DNA of 6,314 nt from Bacteroidia bacterium (lineage in GTDB: Bacteria; Planctomycetota; Phycisphaerae; Phycisphaerales; SM1A02). Numbering within the stretch: position 1 is the first letter of the stretch; each line of letters begins with the position of its first letter. The position numbers were made by a program, and so were the translations under genes. Below the pieces are notes generated by a model. That model saw nothing but the letters and a program-made list of their open reading frames with translations. It was not told the origin of the DNA and made no database searches. The stretch is from assembly GCA_030054235.1 (NCBI GenBank), contig JASGCG010000102.1, forward strand, positions 1-6,314, in the 5' to 3' direction. Below, piece after piece: positions 1-5,759 of this stretch.

Positions 1-1
1 T

Positions 2-1423
2 CATGGACAGGCCGCGCTCCATGTCTTCCGTGGTGCGGTCGACTTCCTGCTTCTTGGTGGCCGAAACGATGCGATCGTTGACGGCCATCAGCTCGCGCTC
101 GTACTGCGAGGCGAGGTCGGTGATCGCCGCGATGGTCTCGGCCGAGAGGCCCTCGATCTTGCCGGCCTCCTCGAACATCTTCTGGGTGGCCGTGGTGTTG
201 TAGGTGCGCTGGTAGCCGGCCTTGAGCGCGGCGAGGTTGAACTTCGCGCCATCCTCAGCGGGCAGGGCCTGCGTGATCTCGGTGCGGAAGCGCTCGTTGA
301 TGTCGCGGACCGCCTTGCGCATGGAGATCTGCTGGTCGACGATGCGGGTCGATTCCTGCGTGTTGGCGTCGAGCATCGACTTCAGCAGGCGCGGCTCGCT
401 CGACTCCAGGAACTCATCGCGTGCCTTGAGCGCGCCGTCGAGCTGGAGCTCGTAGTTGTCGAGGATCGGCTTGGTCGCATCGATGCCGGCCTGCGTCAGG
501 TCGGCGTCATCGAGCACGAAGATCAGGTTGGTGCTCTCGGCGCTGAGGATGCCGTTGCCCATGGCGCGCTCGCGGCGCAGGAAGCGCTCGAAGGCATCCC
601 AGTTGGCGGCCTGCTCAGGGCGCAGCACGCCCTTCACGCCCTCCACGAGTTCCTTGCGCAGCTCGACCTTCTTGGACAGGAAGGAGTTGCTGGCATCGAC
701 GATCTCCTTCATGATGCGGCGCTGCTCGGCATCCTGGCCGTTCGCAGCGCGCTCCGCGGTCACGTCCTGCTGCAGCTTGTCCATGCGCTCCTGGAAGAGC
801 TTGCGGCGCACCTCGGGGTCGATCTCGGCGCCGCCATTCTCCTGCTGCAGCGCCTCCATGTCCTTCTGCACGCCTTCGAACAGGTCACGCATGCGCTCCT
901 GCATGCCGCCGCCCATGAAGGATTGCATGATCGAGCGCATGGATTCCTGCATGACGGTGCGGGTTTCCTCGGCGAGGGGCTCGAAGGCATCGGTGTAATC
1001 GGTGATGAAGGTCTCGACGACCGTGACCTGGCCATCATCGAGCTTGAGCTGCTCCTGGATGACCGGCACATCGCGCTTCATGAAATCGGGCTCCATGCGG
1101 CTGGTGAACTGGCGCATGAGGCCGCCCATGCCACCCATGCGGCCCATGCCGCCGCCCATGCCGCCACCCATGCCGCCGCGACCGCCACCGCCACCACCAC
1201 GCTGGCCGCGGTCGCCCTCACCCTGCGGCGGAGCAGCCTGGCCACCGCCCTGCTGGCCCTGACCTGCTTGCTGATCGCGACGTTGACCACGCTGGCCACC
1301 ACCCTGGCCGCCCTGCTGCCCAGCCGGTGCATCCTGCGGGATGGCGACGACGACATCGCTCAACAGGGTGACGGACGCGGTGAGCGCGATGGCGCAGAGA
1401 CGAACGATGGTCAGGCTGGTCAT
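2..1423 (-). CDS. Exported Gln/Gly/Met-rich helical protein, C-terminus beyond window
   Basis: This reading frame is open from an ATG at 1423 to the left edge (474 residues, no stop seen), so the C-terminus is missing. The start is supported by AGGA 8 nt upstream and by a signal peptide: residues 1-28 are MTSLTIVR followed by a hydrophobic stretch, and cleavage is likely near VVVA-IPQD. Residues 36-83 are a Gln/Gly/Arg-rich low-complexity linker. Residues 84-103 are a Gly-Met repeat with Met at 85, 89, 93, 96, 99 and 103. From about 105 onward the protein is charged and helical, probably coiled-coil, with no membrane segment. Two LTxxQ-like motifs (LDDGQ at 128-132, LRPEQ at 267-271) recall periplasmic Spy/CpxP-type helical proteins. 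That resemblance is weak and is inference; this protein is also far longer than Spy. I do not recognise a specific family, and the function is unknown. Confidence 0.85.
   Translation of the reverse strand, partial: MTSLTIVRLCAIALTASVTLLSDVVVAIPQDAPAGQQGGQGGGQRGQRRDQQAGQGQQGGGQAAPPQGEGDRGQRGGGGGGRGGMGGGMGGGMGRMGGMGGLMRQFTSRMEPDFMKRDVPVIQEQLKLDDGQVTVVETFITDYTDAFEPLAEETRTVMQESMRSIMQSFMGGGMQERMRDLFEGVQKDMEALQQENGGAEIDPEVRRKLFQERMDKLQQDVTAERAANGQDAEQRRIMKEIVDASNSFLSKKVELRKELVEGVKGVLRPEQAANWDAFERFLRRERAMGNGILSAESTNLIFVLDDADLTQAGIDATKPILDNYELQLDGALKARDEFLESSEPRLLKSMLDANTQESTRIVDQQISMRKAVRDINERFRTEITQALPAEDGAKFNLAALKAGYQRTYNTTATQKMFEEAGKIEGLSAETIAAITDLASQYERELMAVNDRIVSATKKQEVDRTTEDMERGLSM
1115..1180 (-). 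repeat. Short degenerate tandem repeat encoding Gly-Met units
   Basis: On the plus strand CAT triplets recur at 1115, 1127, 1136, 1145, 1157 and 1169, spaced 9 or 12 bp and separated by GCC/ACC-type triplets. Read on the minus strand this encodes a run of GGM, GGGM and GRM units in the exported protein. The period is always a multiple of three, so gain or loss of units keeps the frame. It is an in-gene, low-complexity coding repeat rather than a separate element. Confidence 0.8.
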
Positions 1424-1431
1424 GGTCTGGA

Positions 1432-1435
1432 TCCT
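1432..1435 (-). promoter_or_regulatory. Shine-Dalgarno-like AGGA for the exported Met-rich protein
   Basis: On the minus strand AGGA lies 8 nt before the ATG at 1423. It supports this start over later in-frame Met codons, which would lose the signal peptide. It is one of only two reasonable ribosome-binding sequences in the window. Confidence 0.5.
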
Positions 1436-1554
1436 AGGTGGACAGGCCCGGACTCCGAATGAGCCCGAGCACAGGAGATTGCCCTGTCGCGCCCGCACCC
1501 GGAACGCCGGCACACGGGAAAGGCTCACTTTGTTCGTGATGAGAGCGTCGGCCG

Positions 1555-1571
1555 ATGCGCCAGGGGCGCAT
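1555..1571 (-). terminator. Weak candidate hairpin downstream of the sugar dehydrogenase
   Basis: ATGCGCC and GGCGCAT form a perfect 7-bp stem around a 3-nt loop, beginning 36 nt past the dehydrogenase stop and within the 183-bp gap before the next minus-strand gene. No T-run follows on the minus strand, so it is not a canonical intrinsic terminator. It could be a weak terminator, an RNA-stabilising hairpin or an operator. An overlapping 8-bp palindrome TCGGCCGA sits at 1548-1555. I see no convincing -35/-10 pair for the downstream gene in 1424-1606; the most AT-rich part is roughly 1580-1606. Confidence 0.2.
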
Positions 1572-1606
1572 TCTCGGCGCAAACCATTGTGAATAAGGGA
1601 CTTACG

Positions 1607-2821
1607 TCAATCGTCGACCGGTGCCAACTCGTAGACCGAGCCCGGGCCATCGGCGCCGCCTTCGGTGCAGCACATCAAGACCGTGCCGTCGTTGAGCTCA
1701 CCGAAGCTCGCGATGCAGAACCGCTTGCGGAAGAGTCGCTCGGGATCCGTGGTCATCGTGCTGGCCTTGGTGTCGTAGCGCAGGCCCCAGACGGTGCCGA
1801 ACTGGTAGTCGCCGTACAGGTAGATGCCCTGCATCGATGGGTGCTTGGCGCCGCGGTAGACGAAGCCGCCGGTCACGCTGATGCCCTCGCTGTGGTCGTA
1901 CTCGGCAACCGGTTCCTCGAAGCGCGAGGCATCGTCGCTTGCATCCTTCACGCCGCGGGTGGCGTGCCGGCCCTCGCGCGGGCGCCAGCCATAGTTCTTG
2001 CCCTTGAGGATCAGATCGATCTCTTCCCACTTGTTCTGGCCGACGTCGCCGCCCCAGAGATCACCGGTCGAGCGATCGAAGCTCATGCGCCACACGTTGC
2101 GCAAGCCGCTCGCCCAGATCTCGGGCTTGATGCCGGCCTGGCCCACGAACGGATTGTCCGCGGGCACCGAGTAGGTCTGCCCGGCCTCGACGCGGTCCAC
2201 GTCGATGCGGATGACCTTCGCGAGCCACGTGTTCATGTCTTGGCCGTGGCCCCATGGATCGTTGCCGCTGCCGCCGTCGCCGAACGACAGATACAGCATG
2301 CCATCGGGGCCGAACAGCACCGTGCCGCCGTTGTGGTTCCACTCGAAGCTCGGCTGCTCGAGGATGATCGTCGCGGTCTTGGGATCGGGCTTGCCGTCGT
2401 CACCGACCTTCATGCTTGCAAGCACTTCCCGCATCGGCGACTCGGCCGAGTAGTAAAGGAACACACGGCGATCCGTGGCGAACTTGGGATGGAAGGCCAT
2501 CGACAGCAGGCCTTGCTCGTTGAACTGGTCGTTCACCGGATCGCGATAGTCGAGCCAGGTCGAGGTCGTGACGGGGTCCTTGCTGCGGTCGAGCTCGACG
2601 ATGCGGCCCGACTGCTCCGCGATGTAGACGAGGTCGTTGTTGTCGGGGCGCTGCACGAGCTGGATCGGGCGCCGGAGCTTCGCCTCCTTCCAGATGCGGG
2701 ACGCGGTGATCTTCGGGATGTCCGACTCCGCGGCGGCGGGCGCTTGGGTGGGCGCGGCGGCAGGCGCGGGATCCTGGGGCATCACGGCAAGGCTCGCGAC
2801 GATCAGCAGTGAGGTCAGCAT
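1607..2821 (-). CDS. Exported PQQ-dependent-type glucose/sorbosone dehydrogenase family protein
   Basis: The product has 404 residues. Residues 1-15 form a short hydrophobic export signal, unusually without a basic residue, followed by a Pro/Ala-rich linker (about 17-32). The rest matches the six-bladed beta-propeller GSDH family (soluble glucose dehydrogenase, YliI-like aldose dehydrogenase, HHIP-like proteins). Visible motifs are EQGLLSMAFHPKF (102-114), WNHNGG with the likely catalytic His163, LYLSFGDGG (176-184), GLRNVWRMSFD (239-249), GDVGQNKWEEIDLI (258-271), NYGW (276-279) and a C-terminal SVTGGFVYRG (315-324) with YLYGDYQFG. Known members oxidise sugars at C1 using PQQ and calcium; substrate and cofactor use here are inferred. 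The ATG at 2821 is chosen because earlier in-frame codons give an Arg-rich, non-signal N-terminus and overlap the divergent gene. No Shine-Dalgarno is visible. The gene diverges from a DUF1080 gene. Confidence 0.92.
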   Translation of the reverse strand: MLTSLLIVASLAVMPQDPAPAAAPTQAPAAAESDIPKITASRIWKEAKLRRPIQLVQRPDNNDLVYIAEQSGRIVELDRSKDPVTTSTWLDYRDPVNDQFNEQGLLSMAFHPKFATDRRVFLYYSAESPMREVLASMKVGDDGKPDPKTATIILEQPSFEWNHNGGTVLFGPDGMLYLSFGDGGSGNDPWGHGQDMNTWLAKVIRIDVDRVEAGQTYSVPADNPFVGQAGIKPEIWASGLRNVWRMSFDRSTGDLWGGDVGQNKWEEIDLILKGKNYGWRPREGRHATRGVKDASDDASRFEEPVAEYDHSEGISVTGGFVYRGAKHPSMQGIYLYGDYQFGTVWGLRYDTKASTMTTDPERLFRKRFCIASFGELNDGTVLMCCTEGGADGPGSVYELAPVDD

Positions 2822-2853
2822 GATGCGCGAAGGATAGGCGGTAGGCTCCTCGC
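2822..2853. promoter_or_regulatory. 32-bp divergent intergenic region
   Basis: This gap separates the divergent starts of the sugar dehydrogenase (minus, ATG at 2821) and the DUF1080 gene (plus, ATG at 2854). Neither start has a good Shine-Dalgarno at normal spacing. A minus-strand TATCCT (2831-2836) and a plus-strand TAGGCT (2842-2847) are weak -10-like hexamers, each only 6-9 nt from its start codon. If they are used, both transcripts would be nearly leaderless and the -35 regions would lie in the opposite coding sequence. The promoter assignment is inference. Confidence 0.35.
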
Positions 2854-3543
2854 ATGACCCGATTCGCTGCGTTCCTTGCCGTTGTCTCGATTGCCGCAAC
2901 CACCCTGGGCATCCACGCGATGAGCCAGGACGGCGGCACCGCACCGGCGGCGAAGCCGGCCACCCCCCCCAACGGCGGCTTCACCAGCCTCTTCGACGGG
3001 CGGACGCTTGCCGGCTGGGCGGGCGACACGACGGGCTACATCGTCGAGGACGGCGCGATCAAGTGCACACCTGCCGGCCGCAACCTGCACACCGTGGGCG
3101 CGTACGGCGACTTCCACCTGAAGCTGCAGTTCAAGCTCGCACCGGGCAGCAACAACGGCATCGGGATCCGCGCGCCCAAGGATGGCGATGCGGCCTTCGA
3201 AGGCATGGAGATCCAGGTCCTCGACGACACCGCCGAAAAGTGGAAGGACCTGAAGGAGTGGCAGTTCTGCTGCAGCGTGTACGGCGTGGTGCCGGCGCGC
3301 CGCGGTCACCTGAAGCCCGTCGGTGAGTGGAACGAGGAAGAGATCATCGCCAAGGGATCGCGCATCACGGTCAAGCTCAACGGCCACGTGGTCGTGGACG
3401 CCGATGTGGCCGAGGCCTCGCGCGGAGGCACGCCCGATGGCCGCGATCACCCCGGCCTGAAGCGCACGAGCGGTCACATCCACTTCTGCGGTCACGGCGA
3501 TCCGGTGTGGTTCCGTGCGATCGAGATCAAGGAACTCAAGTGA
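2854..3543 (+). CDS. Exported DUF1080 (3-keto-disaccharide hydrolase-like) protein
   Basis: The product has 229 residues. Residues 1-22 (MTRFAAFLAVVSIAATTLGIHA) form a signal peptide, probably cleaved before MSQD, followed by an Ala/Pro linker. The DUF1080 concanavalin-like domain (PF06439) spans about 42-229. Diagnostic motifs are FTSLFDGRTLAGW (43-55), SNNGIGIR (99-106), GMEIQVLDD (117-125), KPVGEWNEEEI (154-164), ITVKLNGHVVVDAD (171-184) and the ending VWFRAIEIKELK. Length fits a single-domain family member. DUF1080 proteins are abundant in Planctomycetes and Bacteroidetes; characterised members act on 3-keto-glycosides, so the hydrolase role here is family-based inference. A Cys-Cys pair at 139-140 within the FCCSVYG strand is unusual. 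A later Met23 start would remove the signal peptide and is rejected. This is the first gene of a likely three-gene plus-strand unit, 12 bp before the RNase H. Confidence 0.93.
   Translation: MTRFAAFLAVVSIAATTLGIHAMSQDGGTAPAAKPATPPNGGFTSLFDGRTLAGWAGDTTGYIVEDGAIKCTPAGRNLHTVGAYGDFHLKLQFKLAPGSNNGIGIRAPKDGDAAFEGMEIQVLDDTAEKWKDLKEWQFCCSVYGVVPARRGHLKPVGEWNEEEIIAKGSRITVKLNGHVVVDADVAEASRGGTPDGRDHPGLKRTSGHIHFCGHGDPVWFRAIEIKELK
2963..2970 (+). repeat. Homopolymer of eight C within the DUF1080 gene
   Basis: An uninterrupted C8 tract encodes the Thr-Pro-Pro of the linker between signal peptide and domain (residues 37-39). A single-base slip would abolish the downstream domain, so this is a potential slippage or sequencing-error site. 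The frame as given is intact. Confidence 0.7.
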
Positions 3544-3546
3544 GGA
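3542..3546 (+). promoter_or_regulatory. Shine-Dalgarno GAGGA for the RNase H gene, overlapping the DUF1080 stop
   Basis: GAGGA overlaps the TGA stop of the DUF1080 gene and lies 9 nt before the ATG at 3556. This placement fixes the RNase H start and suggests both genes are translated from one transcript. Confidence 0.55.
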
Positions 3547-3555
3547 TCGCGGCGC

Positions 3556-4527
3556 ATGGATGCGCGCACGCTCAGCCTGCTTGATGATGCGCTCGCGCGC
3601 GCGCGCGCCCTGCTCGAGCCACAGGGGTTTCTCTTCGGCACGCCGCGGCTGCTCGACGAGGGATCGTGGGGCCGCTACGACATCGCGATCGATCCGCCGG
3701 ATGGACGCGCGAGCAAGCTGCAGGTGCACGTGAATGGCAAGGGCCGCACGAGTGTGGTGCCGCAAGGCCCCGCCGCGACGGCCATGCGCGTGATCCTTGA
3801 GGGCGGGTCGACGAGCGCCAGCCCCGCACCCGCAGGCGCACCAGCGCCGACGATGCGCGCGTTGCCGCTCACCCGCGCTGCACGCGAGGCTGGTGGCGGA
3901 ACGGAGGCGCTTGCGCCCCGTGCTGCACCGACCGCGAGCAGTGGCCCAGGTGCGGCATCGACGCCAGCACGCGCTGGATCGGGCGAAACGGGTCGATCCG
4001 ATGGAGGTTCCGCGACGGCGCGGGCGGCTGCGGACCCGTCGGGGCGAGCAGCCGGTGGACCGCCGACCACGACCGGGCCTGCCGGGCCCGTGGTCGCGGG
4101 CGAGGCCATCGTCGTCGACTGCAGCAAGTTCGGCGCGCGGCTCATCGGTCCCACCGAATGGCGCGGGATGCAGCGCAACGCCGCGGGCGGCTGGACCGAG
4201 ATCTTCCGCAGCGCGCGCCATGCGCTCGGGCACAACAACCTCGGCGAATTCCTGGCGATCGTGGAGGCGCTGAAGCGGCTCGAGGCCGGCGAACACACCG
4301 CGCGCGAGGTGTTCAGCGATTCGCGCACGGCGATCAGCTGGGTCACGAAGGGCATCGTCAAGACCACGCTCGACGTCGACGGCGACTGCGATCCCGGCTT
4401 CGCGGCCCTGGTGCGCGAAGCACGCGCGTGGATCGCGACACCCGCCTGCGCACGATGGCGCCGCGTCGTGCGGCTCTGGGACACGCCGGTCGTGGGCGAG
4501 AATCCTGCGGACTTCGGCCGCAAATGA
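3556..4527 (+). CDS. RNase H (Bacteroidetes-type catalytic domain) with long linker and N-terminal domain
   Basis: The product has 323 residues in three parts. Residues 1-83 form a small folded-looking domain (helix at 1-21, then YDIAIDPPDG, KLQVHVNGKGRTSVVPQG) that may be a TBP/DUF3378-like nucleic-acid-binding module; this is a weak guess. Residues 84-181 are an Ala/Gly/Pro/Thr/Ser-rich disordered linker. Residues 182-323 are an RNase H fold with the four acidic residues in order: Asp188 (AIVVD), Glu231 (NNLGEFLAIVEAL), Asp255 (VFSDSRTAISWV) and Asp319 (ENPADFGRK). The SDSRTAISWV motif and terminal PADFGRK match the RNase HI subgroup common in Bacteroidetes. The expected role is cleaving RNA in RNA-DNA hybrids in the cytoplasm. 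The usual CSGNPG turn after the first Asp is replaced by CSKFGARLIGP, about two residues longer, so activity is likely but not certain. The stop overlaps the next start as ATGA. Confidence 0.88.
   Translation: MDARTLSLLDDALARARALLEPQGFLFGTPRLLDEGSWGRYDIAIDPPDGRASKLQVHVNGKGRTSVVPQGPAATAMRVILEGGSTSASPAPAGAPAPTMRALPLTRAAREAGGGTEALAPRAAPTASSGPGAASTPARAGSGETGRSDGGSATARAAADPSGRAAGGPPTTTGPAGPVVAGEAIVVDCSKFGARLIGPTEWRGMQRNAAGGWTEIFRSARHALGHNNLGEFLAIVEALKRLEAGEHTAREVFSDSRTAISWVTKGIVKTTLDVDGDCDPGFAALVREARAWIATPACARWRRVVRLWDTPVVGENPADFGRK
4064..4096 (+). repeat. Interrupted inverted repeat inside the RNase H linker
   Basis: CGACCAC (4064-4070) pairs with GTGGTCG (4090-4096), and GGGCC (4075-4079) pairs with GGCCC (4085-4089). 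There is a 4-nt bulge on the left arm and a 5-nt loop. It falls at the end of the low-complexity linker. A hairpin in the mRNA is plausible; biological use is unknown. Confidence 0.6.
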
Positions 4528-5696
4528 GCGGTGTCGCGCTCGCTGCCTGGCAGTGGCTCGCGACCGATGAAGGCCGTGCCCTGCGCCATGCGGCGGCTTC
4601 GGTCGGTGCCACCACGCCAGCCGCGGTGATGGCCCTGCGCAAGCTCGGCGATGCCGATGCCGTGCGTGCGGCCCTTGAACTCGCGCAAGCGCGGCAGCGT
4701 GCGATCGCCAAGTTCCCCGATGCCGCAGGGCTCTGGTGCGATGGTCACGGCACCGAGCAGGCCAGCAGCGCGCGCGTGGCCGCTTGGAAGGCGCAGCGCT
4801 TCGCAGGGCAACCCACCATCGACCTGTGCTCAGGCATCGGCGGCGACCTGATGGCGATCGCGCGCGTGGCGCCGGCCGAGGGGGTCGATCGAGATCCGGT
4901 GCGCGCGTGGATGGCTGCGCGCAATGCGGGCGTGCCGGTGCAGGTCGCCGATGTGCGCGGTGCGCAGGTCGCTGATCGACTCGTGCACATCGATCCTGCG
5001 CGACGCGACGAGCGCGGCGCGCGCCACCACGGACTCGATGGATACGAGCCCGGTCTCGACGTGCTGCAACGGCTGTGGGCCGACTCGCGCGGCGGCGGCG
5101 CGAAGCTCGGCCCGGGCATCGATCTGCCGATCGAAGGTGCGCCCGCGGGCAGCGAACTCGAGTTCATCAGCGAGGACCGCACGCTCGTGCAGGCCGTGCT
5201 CTGGTGGGGCGCATGCGCGCGGCATCCCGGTGAACGAGCCGCCACCGCACTGCGCGGGAGCGACGTGCGCACGATGCACGGTTTGCCCGGACCCATGCCG
5301 GTGCGTGAAGGCGCCTACGGCGCGTGCATCGCCGTGCCGGATCCGGCGCTCGAACGCAGCGGGCTCGCAGGTGCGAGCGCCGTGCGGCTCGGCCTCGCCG
5401 AAGCGGCGGTCGGGCTGGGCATCGCGCATGGACCGATGCCAGAGCACGACGAAGCGTGGTGGTGGCGCTGGTACCGCGTCGAGGCGGAGATCCCCTGGCG
5501 CACCGATGCGGCGCTCGCGTGGCTGCGCGACCATGACGCAGGCGAGGTCACCGTGAAGACGCGCGGCAAGGCCGTCGATCCGGATGCGCTCGCGCGTGCA
5601 TGGCGAGGACGGGGCAGGCGCGCGTGGACCGTCTTCATGCTGCGCCACGGCACCACGCTGCGCGCGTTCGCGACCGAACCGATCACGCTCGTGTGA
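4524..5696 (+). CDS. THUMP-like domain class I SAM-dependent methyltransferase
   Basis: The product has 390 residues. The ATG at 4524 overlaps the RNase H stop (ATGA), indicating translational coupling. No Shine-Dalgarno is needed or obvious, and upstream in-frame codons lie inside the RNase H gene. Order of parts: a helical N-terminal region (1-65) ending in QARQRAIAKF; a Rossmann methyltransferase core with motif I IDLCSGIGGD (99-108), the acidic VDRD (121-124) closing the second strand, and HIDPARRDE (155-163) at the position of the catalytic-loop motif; then KLGPGID (194-200), WWGACAR (227-233), and a C-terminal THUMP-like domain (about 310-390) with WYRVEAEIPW and TVKTRGKAVDPDAL. This layout matches the family usually annotated as class I SAM methyltransferase/THUMP-like domain protein. 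THUMP domains bind RNA, so an RNA substrate is inferred; the exact target is unknown to me. No membrane or signal segment is seen. Confidence 0.9.
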   Translation: MSGVALAAWQWLATDEGRALRHAAASVGATTPAAVMALRKLGDADAVRAALELAQARQRAIAKFPDAAGLWCDGHGTEQASSARVAAWKAQRFAGQPTIDLCSGIGGDLMAIARVAPAEGVDRDPVRAWMAARNAGVPVQVADVRGAQVADRLVHIDPARRDERGARHHGLDGYEPGLDVLQRLWADSRGGGAKLGPGIDLPIEGAPAGSELEFISEDRTLVQAVLWWGACARHPGERAATALRGSDVRTMHGLPGPMPVREGAYGACIAVPDPALERSGLAGASAVRLGLAEAAVGLGIAHGPMPEHDEAWWWRWYRVEAEIPWRTDAALAWLRDHDAGEVTVKTRGKAVDPDALARAWRGRGRRAWTVFMLRHGTTLRAFATEPITLV

Positions 5697-5759
5697 TGCC
5701 ACGCAGCGGACATCGGCCGCCAGTGCGCGGCGTGCACCAGCGCTCCGCGTTCGACTCGA
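5697..5759. other. 63-bp convergent intergenic gap, no canonical terminator
   Basis: This gap lies between the stops of the methyltransferase and the HD-GYP gene. GCCGC (5716-5720) and GCGGC (5727-5731) can form a 5-bp hairpin. An outer arm, 5701-5710 with 5743-5749, pairs imperfectly with a 3-nt bulge. Neither strand has a T-run, so bidirectional termination is possible but unproven. Confidence 0.3.

Noticed and set aside
1115..1180. Possible CRISPR or regulatory direct repeats
   Set aside because: Units are 9-12 bp, multiples of three, and lie in frame within a coding sequence as Gly-Met codons; there are no spacers.
1429..1438. Adjacent BamHI and AvrII recognition sequences, possible cloning scar
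   Set aside because: The flanking sequence is continuous native-looking DNA, and the AGGA within it serves as a plausible ribosome-binding site. Chance occurrence is enough.
1589..2812. 407-codon plus-strand open frame opposite the sugar dehydrogenase
   Set aside because: It is the antisense shadow of a gene with clear GSDH motifs. Its translation is rich in Ala/Arg/His/Val with no recognisable domain, as expected for antisense frames in GC-rich DNA.
2822..2944. Longer start for the sugar dehydrogenase at 2944
   Set aside because: The extra 41 residues are Arg/Gly-rich, overlap the divergent gene's signal peptide region, and would bury the hydrophobic export signal.
2815..4296. 493-codon minus-strand open frame opposite the DUF1080 and RNase H genes
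   Set aside because: It spans two well-supported genes on the other strand and shows no domain motif; it is a GC-driven shadow frame.
4158..4523. Upstream in-frame extension of the methyltransferase
   Set aside because: It reads through the RNase H catalytic domain in another frame and is Arg-rich and unlike the family. The ATG at 4524 with the ATGA overlap gives the expected N-terminus.
3675..4811. 378-codon minus-strand open frame opposite the RNase H gene
   Set aside because: The catalytic residues and family motifs are all on the plus strand. The shared TTGPAGPVV peptide is explained by an inverted repeat.
4830..5702. 290-codon minus-strand open frame opposite the methyltransferase
   Set aside because: It is antisense to conserved SAM-binding and THUMP-like motifs and has no coherent domain.
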